64,000 nucleotides of DNA from Axinella damicornis (taxonomy: Eukaryota; Porifera; Demospongiae; Axinellida; Axinellidae), in contig OZ007506.1 of assembly GCA_963931865.1 (NCBI GenBank), positions 6,465,393 to 6,529,392 on the forward strand, in the 5' to 3' direction. The translations under genes were made by a program, and so were the position numbers. Below the pieces are notes generated by a model, which was not told the origin of the DNA, made no database searches, and saw nothing but the letters and a program-made list of their open reading frames with translations. Positions within the stretch are counted from its first letter, which is position 1. The number at the start of each line of letters is the position of its first letter. Positions 23,162-35,316 of this stretch are shown here, one piece after another.

Positions 23162-23285
23162 GACTCCCGCACCAGTAGACTGTGGCCTTGAGTGGTTTAC
23201 AAGAGGCTGTTGATTTAGACCACGAGGGCATGGCTGAGTGGTCTAAATGAACAACCTCAAGTGGGTTTTCCATAAACGAAAGGGC
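22630..23285. repeat. Inverted pair of hairpin segments
   Basis: A segment at about 22630-22715 (cccacttgaggctgttcatt, tagaccac) occurs inverted at about 23166-23283. Each copy is itself a small hairpin (tttagaccac and gtggtctaaa). The right copy adjoins the 5' end of the membrane exon at 23161. Confidence 0.65.
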
Positions 23286-23879
23286 ACGGTCTCAACTGGC
23301 TAGTACAATAGCTAATTGAATTAGAGAGTTTGAGCCCCTGAGCAGGCCTGACCCATGGTCTACAGACTGCTAAAATTAAATTCCCCAGGTTTGAATTGCT
23401 ATGACAACAACAACCTTAAGGCTGCTTCAAATCTGGGATTCAGTCTTTCTGCTAGTCTCGGTCAATACAAGAGGTTGTCCTATGATAGCAACAGAAACCT
23501 GGAATTTCGAAAAGTCTGTTTCCAAAAGGGGTCCACTAAGTCCACACGATCTGATGCCCATGACGTAATGGACATGACGTAGTCGCAAGAATAAAAAAAA
23601 TAGTTCGAATCCTGACTTTGCAATGGAGAAGGGGTTGTAGCTAAATGACATGGAGAAGATGCTGGAATTTCACCGGAGACTGGCGGAGAGTGACCATACA
23701 ACATTACACACCAGAAATTCCTCCAAGCTAGCTATCTCTGGTGAACCCCATTTCCAATAACACACTGTCGGCATGGTCTAGCTTTGGGCTTCGGAATTCG
23801 CTGTCTTTTGATCTGCCAACGCAAACGTGATCTGCCAACGCAAACGTGGCCTTGCACAGAGCAGGCATGGCATTTTACT

Positions 23880-24200
23880 GTTCCCAGTTCCGCGCTGATT
23901 TGTTTCATGTCTGCGTTAACTTCAGTCCATTGGACTTTCTGCGCCACGAGAGAGCACTCATCAAGTTGGTGAGGTCACTGTACTGAACTCCAAGCCAGGG
24001 GAGGAGTTTAACTGTTTGTCCTGTCATGTCAGATACCGACTCCAGCAACCCCATGCCATGAACCCAGTTCATCTTCCGCAAGCAATGCCACCTAACTATG
24101 TGTTCAACACCTGTTGTGTAGGAAAAAGTTGCCCACCCCCACTAGCCTGATGTGTGTGGTACGTTAGCTACCTGGTACGCTCACTCTTCTTGCTGTTCTG
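23880..24200 (+). pseudogene. Fragment of purple acid phosphatase exon 1 and intron 1
   Basis: The stretch 23912-23973 matches exon 1 of the phosphatase gene: it encodes NFSPLDFLRHERALIKL and keeps the gtgagg donor. A deletion of about 38 bases removes the second half of the signal peptide. At 24140-24200 a second match, to intron 1 (about 44925-44990, with cttcttgctgtt), follows with most of the intron missing. It is a rearranged partial duplicate of the phosphatase 5' end inside the adaptor array. Confidence 0.75.
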
Positions 24201-24873
24201 AGCCATGCAGTGTGTGTATGCACAAATTATCAAAGCCACTCCCGTGAGATTATGTACCAGGCACTCCACACACTTTCGTACTGCAAATGGTGGAATTTCA
24301 TTCTCAAGGTCAGGTATCCCTGCAGCAATAATTTATATAGCTAGACTAAAGTTTTGTAAATTAAATTTTATTGGGAGGTGGTTACCGTAATTACTACTCT
24401 GTGGGGGTACGACAACCTAGCTATACACTATCATATCATAGCTACCCAGAATCCCAGATGCATGCCTCTAGCTGAATGCTGTATGAATTGAGATTGTCAG
24501 AACTTGATAGGCAACTCAGCCTATTGATCTTCCAATTCTTCACATCATTCTATTAATAGATCCTTGGTACTAAATTTGTCTGCATGCAGCTGTTGTGGGC
24601 CAACGACAACCCCATGCACCTATAGCCAATGTAATTACTCAAATAATCTATCGTATTATAGACTCTGAGTCTGACTGTTAGCTTTGTTCCCAGCTTGCAG
24701 CCCAGGCAAGTGTGAGCCTAGGCCTCAAGCTGTAAGGTCAGTATGCTAACCATAACCTTTTACATAAAGTAAAATTTAATGCAGTATTATTGATTCTGCA
24801 AACATGCACACTAGCTAGCTACTGAGTCCGTCTAATGAGAATAAGTATAGTGCATGACAGCGGTAATGCTCAT

Positions 24874-27800
24874 TCAATCTACTACTTCATATACGCTAGC
24901 ATCATCTTGTTTTTCCACCTGGCTATACGCAGGGTTTGGAGAAAGTTGTACTATACCATCTTGTGTGGAAGATTCAATCATGAACAGGCCATATGCAGGG
25001 TTTCGAGAAGCTTGAATCACACCTTGTAAGGAAGGTCCAATCTGGGCATACACGTGGCTTTGAGTTTCATCTTTTGTAGAAATTGCAGAACTGACATATT
25101 CAGGGTTTTGAACTGCATCTTTGTGAGGGGAAGTTTCAACTTGGCTGTATCCAGGATCTTGAACTTTGCACATGTTAGCAGTGTACGTAGGACATTCACT
25201 TGTCACGACATTTCTGTAAGAAGGTGAAACATAGCTAGTACCATAATATTATAGCTAATTCAGCATCCCAAAATGGGATAAATAGTCTCTAATGATATTG
25301 TCTAGTTGTGTTATTTACCTGTCGTAGAGTACATGTAAAAAGTGTCCACCCCCCCTCTTCACGCAAACGTTCTTGCACAGGGTTCAAAAGCAGTGTAGTA
25401 GGGCCCACCCATCACAAAGTCCTGAGCAGTATTTCTAACTTAGCTTAACCTTTGAGTAAGGTTTTGCATTCAGAAAAAGCCGATCTGCACCGCAGTGAAG
25501 TATCAACTATGGTGTGCTTTCAATGCCGAGTGTTTCTGAAAGACTTTGTGAAGGCAAGAAATACGCAGACAAATCAACGTGCATATTCATAGATACTCAC
25601 AGCTTAGCTACCGCAGTGCTTGTTGTTTTACCAACCCCTCAACTTGCTATCGCAACATGAGAATAAACATGCTTACAAACAGAGAATCCTTGAAATAGAG
25701 CATGCTTCTTTCTCCCCTAATGAATTTGTGATGTCATCAACTGGAGGCCTTGGACACATTGCGACCTCAACATAGCTACAAGCGTCTTGCCACCCTCCTT
25801 GCAGAAAAATGGGACCAACCCTACAGGTACAACTCAGATGCCGTTTGTCATTCTCCCTCCTTTGATCTTCAATCCAAGCAATACGAGGGACTCACTCATC
25901 ATCTGACAGGGCTTTGAGATTCGACCAGCCACGGATTGATCTAGTGATAAATGAGTCGCTTGTATCCTAGGAACGAGGCTAGCATAGTACCGTAGTTAGA
26001 AGTACCAGACATTGGTGGCCCTACATGCAAATCAAACTCCAGACCATATGCATCATGATATATATCACTTTAAGATGAGAATGGTTGTTTTTAACCAGAC
26101 TCTAGTCACCCTAGTTGCATCTCAGTGCCTCCTCCACGTGCACAGTGGTGGTCGAAGAATGCATCCACAACCACAAATGTTGTGTAGCTTCACTTCTAAC
26201 GTTTAGTAATTATAGGTACGTGACTTAGTTAATTGTTTACCCATCTGTCTGTTGGAGGACCTATAACATTGTTTGGAAGTGCAGCTGCAGATCCACAGAA
26301 ACTTGAGCTAGGTTATCTCAACAGGCCTATACTAGGTTTTCCTATTGGATAGCTACCAAAGTAGGCTGCACTTGTGTGCTCATTCCTTGGTCACCATGCA
26401 AGGGAGCCCTGAGATGCAACTGAGGTGACCACAGCCTGGTTAAAACAACCCTTCTCGTTTTACATACTGATATGATGAAACCACATGCAGAAATAAAATT
26501 ATTTTGACATGCATGGCAAATGATTGCATGCCTGATACTGCATGCATGAAATTTAAAGCAGTCTAGTATGTGTAGCATGAAAGATACAGTGGCGCATTGT
26601 GGTTGCACTCATTTGTATGACTACAATCTATATTCAACTGTAGTAAACCTGCATATACCAACTTACTAACAATTGCATGTATTCCTTTTTCAATTCCTTC
26701 AATTTTCTGTTCGATCTACATATGGAGGCAAAATTGTGCATCAATAATACCAGGACAGTAAGTTGTAATGCATGATAATTTGGAGGAGCCATGCCGATTG
26801 AAGGGTTGTGAATTGTCCTCATTGAAGCTAATTAGGTTGCCTCAGTTGTTAGCCCCATAACCATGCAGGCATGATTGCCACATGAACCTACTTAGCTTTC
26901 TTGTAACCAGTTCCTCAAGAAATTGGTCAGGAAAATAATTCAGGTGTAATTGGAACTTAAGTTACTATATTTATGTATAAGCTATTCACTAGCTAGTTGT
27001 GGTTTGTGGGGCAAAAGCTATTCATACTTTCGTTATTGGATAAATGGCAAAAGGCAGGATATCGATCAAGGTCAGGGGATGAGGCATTGCTAAACTGCAA
27101 CTGAGGCAACCCAATTTAGGTTGAATCAACTCCGTTTCAGCTTGCAGCTTGTTTATTATGTGTGCATCAACTTGGCAGCTGGAACGATCGAGCAGTTTTC
27201 AAGTAACGTGTAGCTAACCCTGATGATGACAGTCATGCAGGACCACTAGTCTAGCAGCCTTACTAGCCCCTCGAATTTTCCCCAGAACAGATCGACTCAT
27301 GTAACCGCATGGTGAAAAGGAGGGTCTAGAAAACTGTGGACCACTTTACTTTGTAGATGCAATCAGATTGCAGCTGTCACGTGTGATCTTTCAATTCAAT
27401 TTGCTCAGTAACAAGCGTTGAGGACTGACTGAAGTCGCCTGTGTTTTGCTGCTCTCCGGCACAGCAATCAAACAGGTAGAAGTACAAGCAGCAATCGAGG
27501 TTAGCAGGCCAGAATCGACTGACTGCAGTTGTATTATTATGATGTAAAGACACATGACTTCAGCTTAATGCTTTTGTACCGAGTAAAGTGGTCCGAAGTC
27601 ACTTCTAGACCTTTCTTCTCCATGCATGCATACTGTAAGCGGTTTGTGTGCTGGAGAAAGCGAAGGCTAGCTTGTTAGACTACAGAACCACTAAATATCG
27701 ATATGCTGTGTGCTTGCATGATGATCCAAAGATTTGATTTACTGGACTTTGACAGCAAACAGCTGCAGGCATTGAGTTAATTTTCGTAGATTGAAACACC

Positions 27801-28013
27801 CAAGGATTCCTGGTGTAACAGAACACTGTACCGAGTTACGGCGCCGCACTACATATTCAGTGCAGTAAACTGTACACTCAGTCATGATTCTGTATACTAG
27901 TAGTATATATACCTTTGCAGACAGCATATTGCAATTGCACCAAGGATAATGCACAGTATCAGCACACTGTACACGCCAATGGTGGGTCCAACCACCTGCA
28001 ACACCTCTTCCAT
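24874..28013 (-). CDS. Transmembrane-adaptor-like protein, two exons (28013-27913, 25213-24874)
   Basis: The predicted product has 146 residues; coding length 101 + 340 = 441 is a multiple of three. Exon 1 encodes MEEVLQVVGPTIGVYS, a span and ICCLQ; exon 2 follows cttcttacag. Tail motifs are ECPTYTAN, DPGYSQV, NPEYV, HVYAQI, NPAYGLF, NPAYSQV and VYEVVD. One base is missing just upstream of the ATG compared with the paralogue at 12035, which argues that this upstream sequence is untranslated and the ATG is the true start. Cytoplasmic tail signalling is inferred from motifs only. Confidence 0.65.
26049..26464. mobile_element. MITE-like insertion specific to this copy
   Basis: Compared with the site near 9695 (agaccatactgatatg), about 420 bp are added here. 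The ends share inverted ggttgttttaaccag and gttgcatctcag blocks. The exact boundary and target duplication are unclear (ata or CATA). Confidence 0.65.
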
Positions 28014-29266
28014 GCTCTTGCACCTGCAGTCTATCGCGAATTACGTGGAGGCGGTCTGGAGGCGTGGCTGCAAGTCATAGTCTCGTTCCCAGACCTCACC
28101 ACTGGACTGCCATAAATGCCTTGATCAGTGCAGCTTCTTTCCTGGGGTTCTAAAGATATTCAACTTCTGTAGCTATGACTGAATCGTGTGATTAAGGAGG
28201 CATTGAGCTTCTATGAGCTGTATCCACACCACTGTTTTCCATTAGTGGCTGTCATTTCTGCTAGCAAGCACCTCCCCTAAGCATCATTGAGAATTCTTTG
28301 CCTACTTCGCTAGCTCCTGAAAGGACTATTAGAAGAGCAGTTAGCAGAAACCAAACTCTTAGCCTTTGGTATGAGCATGTAATGTTTGACCTTGAAGGAA
28401 TTAGCCCTCCGTTCCAAAATCACCGACCGGTACTGGCCTTACCTTAGTCCAATCCAGTAGCTAGTCCGGTCCATGGTGATTGTACCCATCCAAGAGCTGC
28501 TAGGGTGTGTGCAGTGCTGTTTGTCATTGAGTTGTTCCTGAACTCTCAACCTAGCCTCTGATTTCATGCTCCTATAATACTTTTCAGGTTCCTGACTCAG
28601 TTAGCCACTCCACTCTTTAGCCTCATATATATCTTGCCTCTAAGCCAGAAGCCTCTCAGGAGTGATCATGCAGCATTAAAATTGCCAGGTTCTTCTAATG
28701 CTAACTTCAGTGCTAATATAAGTACGGTCCTCAGTATTTGGTGAATACCTTAATACCTTGTATACCTGCTGCCAATCTATGTTGCATATTTCCAAGCATT
28801 GTAACAACTAGCTACCCTGTCACTTTCTATAACACCTTGTATATAGAGACAAAAACCCTTTCCATGCATGAACATTGAGGTTCATAGTTTTCACTGAGGA
28901 ACAACTCCATGCTGCGGCCATTGGTCAATTGTTCAGCGGTTTGGTTCAAGTTGCTAAGAGTTTCTAGGGTGGCATTTGTTCACAATAGATGTCACCAAAA
29001 GACCCCATGAATTGTGCCGCTAACTATTCAAATTTCATAGTGAGTTCATCGTTATTTTTGTTTCCAGAAGTAACCTAATAAGTAATTGCAACGAAACCTA
29101 GTTTGCAGAATTCCCAACACCTTTGCTCCAAAATTAAACATCAGCTTGAAAATTGTTGACAGGGTGATCTAGACTTAATGACAACGTGGGATGCCCACAC
29201 TCAACTAAGTACACAGCTTGGGTGAATAGGAAACAGCACTGTGATGCTAAAACAAACTCACTTGTA

Positions 29267-29521
29267 CCACAGTGGATGGCATTTGAAAGGCACCACCACA
29301 GTGGACAAATCCCATGTACACTAAGCGATGCCTTTGAGGCCAGGGTACATCCATGTACCCTAGGGTACATGGGGGCTCCATGGCAACTGTGGTTTTCTGT
29401 GAAAACATCATTGACAAGTCAGTGGCTTCGCTAGGGTGCATGAGATTTGTACCCTTCGTGCAGTTTTCTGTACTAGTATTCCCTCTTGGGAATACATAAA
29501 ACTGCACTCAGGGTACATATT
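29267..29521. mobile_element. 255-bp insertion with 7-bp target duplication
   Basis: Flanked by ACTTGTA (29260-29266, 29522-29528). The paralogous site at about 18062-18070 has a single cttgta. No terminal inverted repeats or polymerase III boxes are obvious. The interior holds cagtttt...tattccctcttgggaata, a small hairpin, and several ggtacat words. Class unknown. Confidence 0.7.
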
Positions 29522-29773
29522 ACTTGTAGAATGTGTGGTCAATGTGACCAATGGGTATGAACTGCGCCTTGTGTATACACAAGAGCTATTATTATGACGG
29601 AGTGCACAGTTATTCTTTTTGCAGGAAGACTATTACCGGTACTTGATTAGAGCTTGAATGGTCGGTCTTCGATATGAGCTTATGTAGTCAGTTGCATTGT
29701 GTGCTTGCAAACACTGCATGTGTATCACTCAGGCTCACCCCACAATGTCCTGCATTGCAGGAGTAATGTTCAT

Positions 29774-30108
29774 TCAATCTACCACCTCATATACACTAGC
29801 ATCTTGAGTAAATGTTTCCACTTGGCCATACGCAGGGGTTTGAAGAAAGTTGTACTATACCATCTTGTGTGGAAGATCCAATCACGAACAGACCATATGC
29901 AGGGTTGTGAGAAGCTTGAACCACGCCTTCTTGTAAGAAAGGTCCAATCTGGGCATACACATGGCTTTGAGAATCATCTTGTGTAGAAATTGCAGAATTG
30001 ATGTTTTGAACTGCATCTTCGGGAGGGGAAGTTTCAAGGTTGTATGCAGGATCTTGAACTTTGCACGCGTTAGCAGTGGACGTATGACATTGACTTGTTG
30101 TGACATTC
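29774..30108 (-). pseudogene. Tyrosine-tail exon with one-base insertion
   Basis: The acceptor (ataattttacag) is present at 30109. The exon is 335 bases, one more than a frame-preserving length, because of an extra g in gcaggggtttg near 29836. The HVYAQI and NPAYG motif codons lie upstream of the shift and VYEVVD downstream. The nearest membrane exon upstream (31698-31798) points the wrong way, so the copy is broken twice. Confidence 0.7.
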
Positions 30109-30129
30109 CTGTAAAATTATGAAACACAG

Positions 30130-31650
30130 TACTGTAATTATACCTTCTAGAAAATTAATTAAGCATCCCTGCACTCTTCACTCGAACGTCTCTAATGTCT
30201 AGTTTCTGAGTGCATCAGCGCAAGTCTCTGAATGGGGGATCTATACTTCTCATGATGTACGATATAATATTATTTGCGCAAGTACCGGGACCTGTCATAC
30301 TCAGGAATGTTAGAATGTTGTGGATCTCCTGCCAGCTTGTCACGAGAACTCAAGGTACAACCTTGAGACTCGGATTAGTGGACGAGCATGTGGTGCCTCC
30401 AGGGCTTGCAGTGCTCGGAGCAGCTACATATGGAGTCCAACAGTGAACACAGTCGTGTCTGCTTATACCGCAACTCCACGATAGTCTCGTGTACAGAGGC
30501 TAGGGTACAAGTGAGCAGGACCTTCAGGGATTGCAGAGCTAGAGCAGCTACATGTGGAGTCGAACATGCAGTGAGCATAATCGACATCTTTATCTCAGCT
30601 CACCACTCTCTCAAACTCACTCTTGCAGATAGTGCATACTCATAAGCACATGGTCAGGTCATATGCATGGCGGCACACACGTGAGACATGATGCAGATAG
30701 AAATTCCTAGTTGTTAGTTACCTGGTTGTTATGCACACTGGTATAGCACCACTATGGTTTGCAGTTAGAAGTCTAGTAGCTAGTACTGTAGACAAAGACT
30801 TTCTAGCTTTGGTGGCCCTAGCTGCATGCAGATCAAACTACAAACCAAATTCTGATCAAACTACTTTGCCATGCATATCAAATGCTTGCATGTACTGCAT
30901 GCATGTAAATTAAAGCAGTCTATAGTATGAAAGCTACAGAAGCACATTAATTGTTGTTCCACTCATTAATTATTTGTATTACTACAATCTATTCAACTAT
31001 ATACTTTTGGAGGCAAAATTGTGCAGCAATAATACCAGGACAGTACTATACTTGTTAATTTGGAGGAGCCATTGCCGATATAGCAAGGTTTGAACTCCTC
31101 ATCGAACCTAATCAGGTTGCCTCATTCATTGTTTGCCTCATAACCAGGCATGAATCTGTTCCCATAGATTTAGCCTTCTGTCAATCAGTTCCTCAAGAAA
31201 TCCTCTTCCAGTGGACGAGAGGATAGAGATTCAGCTACCATTGTAAGTAGCTATACCTTGCTGATTGTGAGACCACTACTAATTGCCCATCCATAACACA
31301 CAAACATGCCAATTTATGAATAACATCATAGAATAAGATCAGTATGTTGGCACAACTGAAACTCTGCATGTATGATGGATATCCAACTAATGTTTTACTG
31401 GGTTTGTGCACAAGATCCAGCAAGGGAATCAACTGAGCAGCTACATCGAATGTTCCAGGTAAACGTGTATAGCTAGCCCTGAGGAGCTACATTGAATGTT
31501 CCAGCAGTTTTCAAGTAAACGTGTATAGCTAGCCCTGAGGATGAAAGTCATGCAGAACCAACAATTATCTTGTAAAATAGCTTGTCGTGATGAACTCTGA
31601 CAGCAAACAGCTGCAGGCATTGTAATAATGTTCATAGATTGAACCTTCGC
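30130..31650. other. Array spacer, no gene recognised
   Basis: Holds an imperfect duplication of about 40 bp (gcagctacatatggagtc near 30420 and gcagctacatgtggagtc near 30545) and another (gaatgttccag with cgtgtatagctagccctgag at about 31447-31540). A plus frame at 30210-30446 resembles nothing I know. Confidence 0.45.
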
Positions 31651-31654
31651 CCAG

Positions 31655-31830
31655 CTTTTGTCGCTTGTAAAAAGCGGGGGGAAGGCTGGCTGGAGTCATG
31701 GAAGAGGTGTTGCACGTGGCTGGAACCACCATTGGTGTGTTCAGTGTGCTGATACTGTGCATTATCCTTGGTGGAATTGCAAGATGCTGTCTGCAAAGGT
31801 ATTAGCTATCCACTGGAGATTTAGTACGCG
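31655..31830 (+). repeat. Inverted segment carrying a membrane exon
   Basis: Relative to about 347-619, this block is inverted: cgcccagcttttgtcgcttg now comes first and ctggagatttagta last, followed by gcggaggcctgggaatgagg in the original orientation. The flanking sequence on the right is colinear with copy 1. Confidence 0.8.
31698..31798 (+). pseudogene. Membrane exon (M7) in inverted orientation
   Basis: The plus-strand ATG at 31698 opens MEEVLHVAGTTIGVFSVL, then a span with ARCCLQ, and ends CTGCAAAG before GTATTAGC. Every other member is on the minus strand, and no tail exon lies downstream on the plus strand, so it cannot form the usual gene. Confidence 0.8.
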
Positions 31831-32954
31831 GAGGCCTGGGAATGAGGCTACCGGGTGGGTAATTTCATTCCCAGACCAGTCAAACAGTCATAAAATGTCT
31901 TGTTCGGTGTCTTTCCTGGGGTTCCGAAGATAGTTGTTAACTTCAATTCAGTGGCTAGCTATACTGGCTGAATTGTGTGATCAAGCAGGCATATCCATGA
32001 GCTGTATCCACACATTTGTGTAGATACAGCTCATGGATACTCAATGCATCGAGTATCCATGAGCTACATCCACGCTGTTTCCCATTAGTAGAGGCCGACA
32101 CATTTCTGTAGGGAAAGCACCTCCTTAGTTTCTGAAAGGACTATTAGAAAAGCATTTAGCAGAAACCAACTGACTCTTACAGACTGGCCTCTCAACTCTC
32201 ACTATTTTTGCCCTTAAAGTTAGTACTAGTACACAATTTATATTAATCTTATGTAGTACATATTTATATTACTCTTATGGCCATCTCACTACGAAAGCCA
32301 GTCAATGGTTGAGAGGTCTGCTCTTGGTGTATGGACATAACCTTTGACCTTGAAGTTACTGAGTAAATAACTTTCTATCCTGCACTGCAAGAGGCAGTTT
32401 GGGTGTTTAGTCAATAGCTACATTGAGGCAAAGACCCTTCCCGTGAACATTGATTATCGCTGAGGAACAACTCCATGCTGTTGCCATTGGTCAATTGTTC
32501 AGCAGTTTGGTTCAAGTGACTAAGAGATAGATGTCGCCAAAGACCCCACAAATTGTGCAGCTAGCTATTCAGATTTCATAATGAGTTCGTCTTTATTATT
32601 ATTGTTTCCAGAAGTACCCAGCCAATAGCTTGCAGAATTCTCAACACCTTTGCTTGAAAAATTGTTCATAGGGATGATCTACACTTTATGACAAAGTGGG
32701 ATGGCCACACTCAGCTAAGTACACAGTTTAGTTGAAGAGGTAACAGCACTGTGATGCTAAAACAAACTTGTCTATATATGTAGAATGTGTGGTCAATGTG
32801 ATATGAACAGTGCCTTGCGTATACATAAGAACTATTTGACCATGTACAAAGTTGTTTCTATAGTACAGTAAAATGCAGCATAATTGTTTGAATGTTCAAT
32901 GAAAACAGGCAGTAAACGAGCAATGGTGGAGTATTGTCCAATGCAAGAGAAACT

Positions 32955-33002
32955 TAGCCTCATTCCCAGGCTCCTCCGAAGGGGCGTCTGGGAATGAGGC
33001 TA
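32955..33002. mobile_element. 48-bp foldback, duplicated copy
   Basis: Same insertion as 2670-2716, carried along by duplication C. Flanks are AGAGAAACT and AGATAAACT. Confidence 0.8.
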
Positions 33003-33154
33003 AGATAAACTGTTGCACGGCACACATGGCAACAAGCAAGGTAATCGACTATAAGGTTATTTGGATGGTATTTTGTGTATAGCAAACAAATTAACCCTAT
33101 ACATGAAGTAAATGCAGTAAGATGATGTTCATTCTATGAAACTCTACAAACATG

Positions 33155-33303
33155 TAGCCTCATTCCCAGGCCTACCCCGTTCTTTCTGTTCTTCGGTTTC
33201 CGTTGACGATAATACACGGATGCGGAAGCCCTTCCGCATCCGTGTATATTGTCAACGGAAACCGAAGAACAGAAAAAACAGGGTAGGACTGGGAACAAGG
33301 CTA
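33155..33303. mobile_element. 149-bp foldback with 9-bp target duplication
   Basis: TAGCCTCATTCCCAGGCCTA at the left is matched by ctgggaacaaggcta at the right, around a ggatgcggaagcccttccgc centre. ACAAACATG flanks it (33146-33154, 33304-33312). Copy 1 has the single unfilled ACAAACATG at 2859-2867, so the element inserted after duplication C. Confidence 0.9.
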
Positions 33304-33387
33304 ACAAACATGCACACTAGCTACTGAGTCAGTCTAACAAGAGTTAGTAGTGAATGACATACATGTAGCAGCAATATTAATGCTCAT

Positions 33388-34677
33388 TCAGTCTACCACC
33401 TCATATATTAAACTAGCATCATCATCTTGTATAGATATTTCCACTTGGCCGTACGCAGGGTTTGGAGAAAGTTGTACTATACCATCTTGTGTGGAAGATT
33501 CAATCATGAACAGACCATATGCAGGGTTTTGAGAAGCTTGAACCACGCCTTCTTGTAAGGAAGGTCCAATCTGGGCATACACATGGCTTTGAGTATCATC
33601 TTGTGTAGAAATTTCAGAATTGATGTTTTGAACTGCATCTTCGTGAGGGGAAGTTTCAACTTGGCTGTATACGGGATCTTGAACCTTGGATATGTTAGCC
33701 ATGTACGTAGGACATTCACTTTTCATGGAATTTCTGTAAGAATATGAAACACAGCACTGTAGCTATATCTTCTAGAAATTCAGCATCCCTAATTTTTGTC
33801 CACCCCTTTGCTCAAAAGATTGTCTTTTTTGTAGCGCAGTTGCTGCATGCCTGCACAGTATCTTTTTCAGATTCAGATTCATCAAGCAGGTTCAGACGTG
33901 TCTCTATAATGCATAGTTAAGTGCTATATTTACCTGTGGTGGCTCGATCCAGCTCCAGACCCCATACTCTGATCAAACCACAGAAGTATGTTTTGCCATG
34001 CATAGCAAATGCTTGCATGCATGCCGAATACTACATCCATTAAAGCGGTCTAAGATGTGTAGCGTGAGCCGTGAAGGATACAGTAGCACATTGTGGTTCC
34101 ATGCACTCATTTTAATACAACATAGCTACAGTAACCAACTTACTAACAATTTAAGTCTCTGTTCCCTTTCCCGTTCCCTCAATCTCTTAGTGCACAAGAG
34201 GATCGAGATAGATCTAAGAAGAGAGTAGGCTGATCATGAGACTGCCTTGAGTTTGCTAATTGGATCGCCTAATTCCAACATAGCCTTCTGTCAATCAGTT
34301 TCTCAAGAAATCCTCTTCCAGTGGACAAGGGGATTGAGATAGAGATACCGTTGTCAAAGAAGAGAGTAGGCTGATCATGAGACTGCTATTAAAAGGGAAG
34401 CTGGATAAACTATAATTATATAAAGGCAGAGCACGGGCAAAAGGATTGATTCAACCTAGGTTGGGTTGCTTCACGCACCCCAAAAACTGGAGGTGTAGAA
34501 GGCCTGGGGACGAGGCTATACTTTTACATATTTACATAATAGTGCACTAAAATGAGTAATTGCTTATTACCTTATCACACAGCATAACGCATTTACACAA
34601 AGGACAATGCCCAGTATCAGCACACTGTACACGCCAATCATAGGTCCAACCACCAGCTGCATCACCTCTTCTTCCAT
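33388..34677 (-). CDS. Transmembrane-adaptor-like protein, two exons (34677-34571, 33733-33388)
   Basis: The predicted product has 150 residues; 107 + 346 = 453 is a multiple of three. Exon 1 is two codons longer than in the other copies: MEEEVMQLVVGPMIGVYS, then a span ending ALCCVIR, with a GTAATAAG donor. Exon 2 follows ttcttacag and reads RNSMKSECPTYMANISK, with DPVYSQV, HVYAQI, NPAYGLF, NPAYGQV and LIYEVVD. The intron is about 840 bp, the shortest among the intact-looking copies. LIYEVV fits the inhibitory-type pattern [SIVL]xYxx[LVI]. Confidence 0.6.
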
Positions 34678-34689
34678 GACTCCCGCAGC

Positions 34690-34765
34690 TGCAGTCTAAC
34701 GCGCGAAAGCGCATTGAAGTGATTGGGGCGAGCCTGAGCGAGCCCCACATAGACCGTGTCTACGT
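34690..34765. repeat. Dispersed ggggcgagc...gagccccac segment
   Basis: gattggggcgagcctgagcg plus agccccacatagac upstream of exon 1 recurs inverted at about 54695-54725. A ctcaggctcgccccacaatg variant recurs near 18490, 29730, 36110 and (inverted) 51255. Confidence 0.6.
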
Positions 34766-34896
34766 CTGTATGCGTACGTCGTACCGTAAATAAACGCTTC
34801 TGCAAATAACCGAAAGTTACTTGCGTCATGATAATTTCACACGCGCTCGCTCGACAACGAAGCACTGTAGCTAGCTGTCAAGATCGAGTTAGTTCT

Positions 34897-35250
34897 AGGG
34901 CGTAGCTAGCAATGAGGCAAGGGAGGCAGTTGCCTCCTCGCTTTTCTGGATAATGACGCGCGTGTCCGGAGTCTCGCACACTCAACGTACGATGTGCGTT
35001 CGATCTGATGACAGACAGGAGCTAGGCCGCGCTGACCATGAGCCGGCGTATACTCTTAACGCTGATAGTGCTGCAAGTCTGGGACAGTCAGGGCACCGGC
35101 ATATTGCTGTAGCATTTCGAGAGCAACTGTTTGCACGCACTGCGTATTAACATATGAATAATTAATTAGCTCGAAAAATTTTCGCCGCGCGCTTCGCGCG
35201 CGCTGAGAACTCCATGCCTCCTCAGTCTCCAAATCCTAGCTGCGCCCCTG
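34897..35250. mobile_element. hAT-like non-autonomous element
   Basis: The left end AGGGCGTAGCTAGCAATGAGG and right end ATCCTAGCTGCGCCCCTG are imperfect inverted repeats of the common (CA)GGGGCGTAGCTAG type. TAGTTCT flanks both sides (34890-34896, 35251-35257), close to the 8-bp target duplication of hAT elements. No transposase inside. Confidence 0.6.
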
Positions 35251-35316
35251 TAGTTCTGAGAGGCACGAATCGTGAACCGTGTACTCCTTGGATGGCTACA
35301 ACAAGGACGGAGACTA

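Larger units (their letters stand above)
24660..28780. repeat. Segmental duplication B, copy 2
   Basis: Colinear with 8280-12780. It carries an intact-looking two-exon gene and a specific insertion at about 26049-26464. Confidence 0.85.
31866..33733. repeat. Segmental duplication C, copy 2
   Basis: Colinear with about 860-3290 (copy 1). It lacks the TTAA insertion of copy 1 (1193-1906) and has the extra foldback at 33155-33303. It includes the palindrome at about 31994-32039. Confidence 0.85.
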
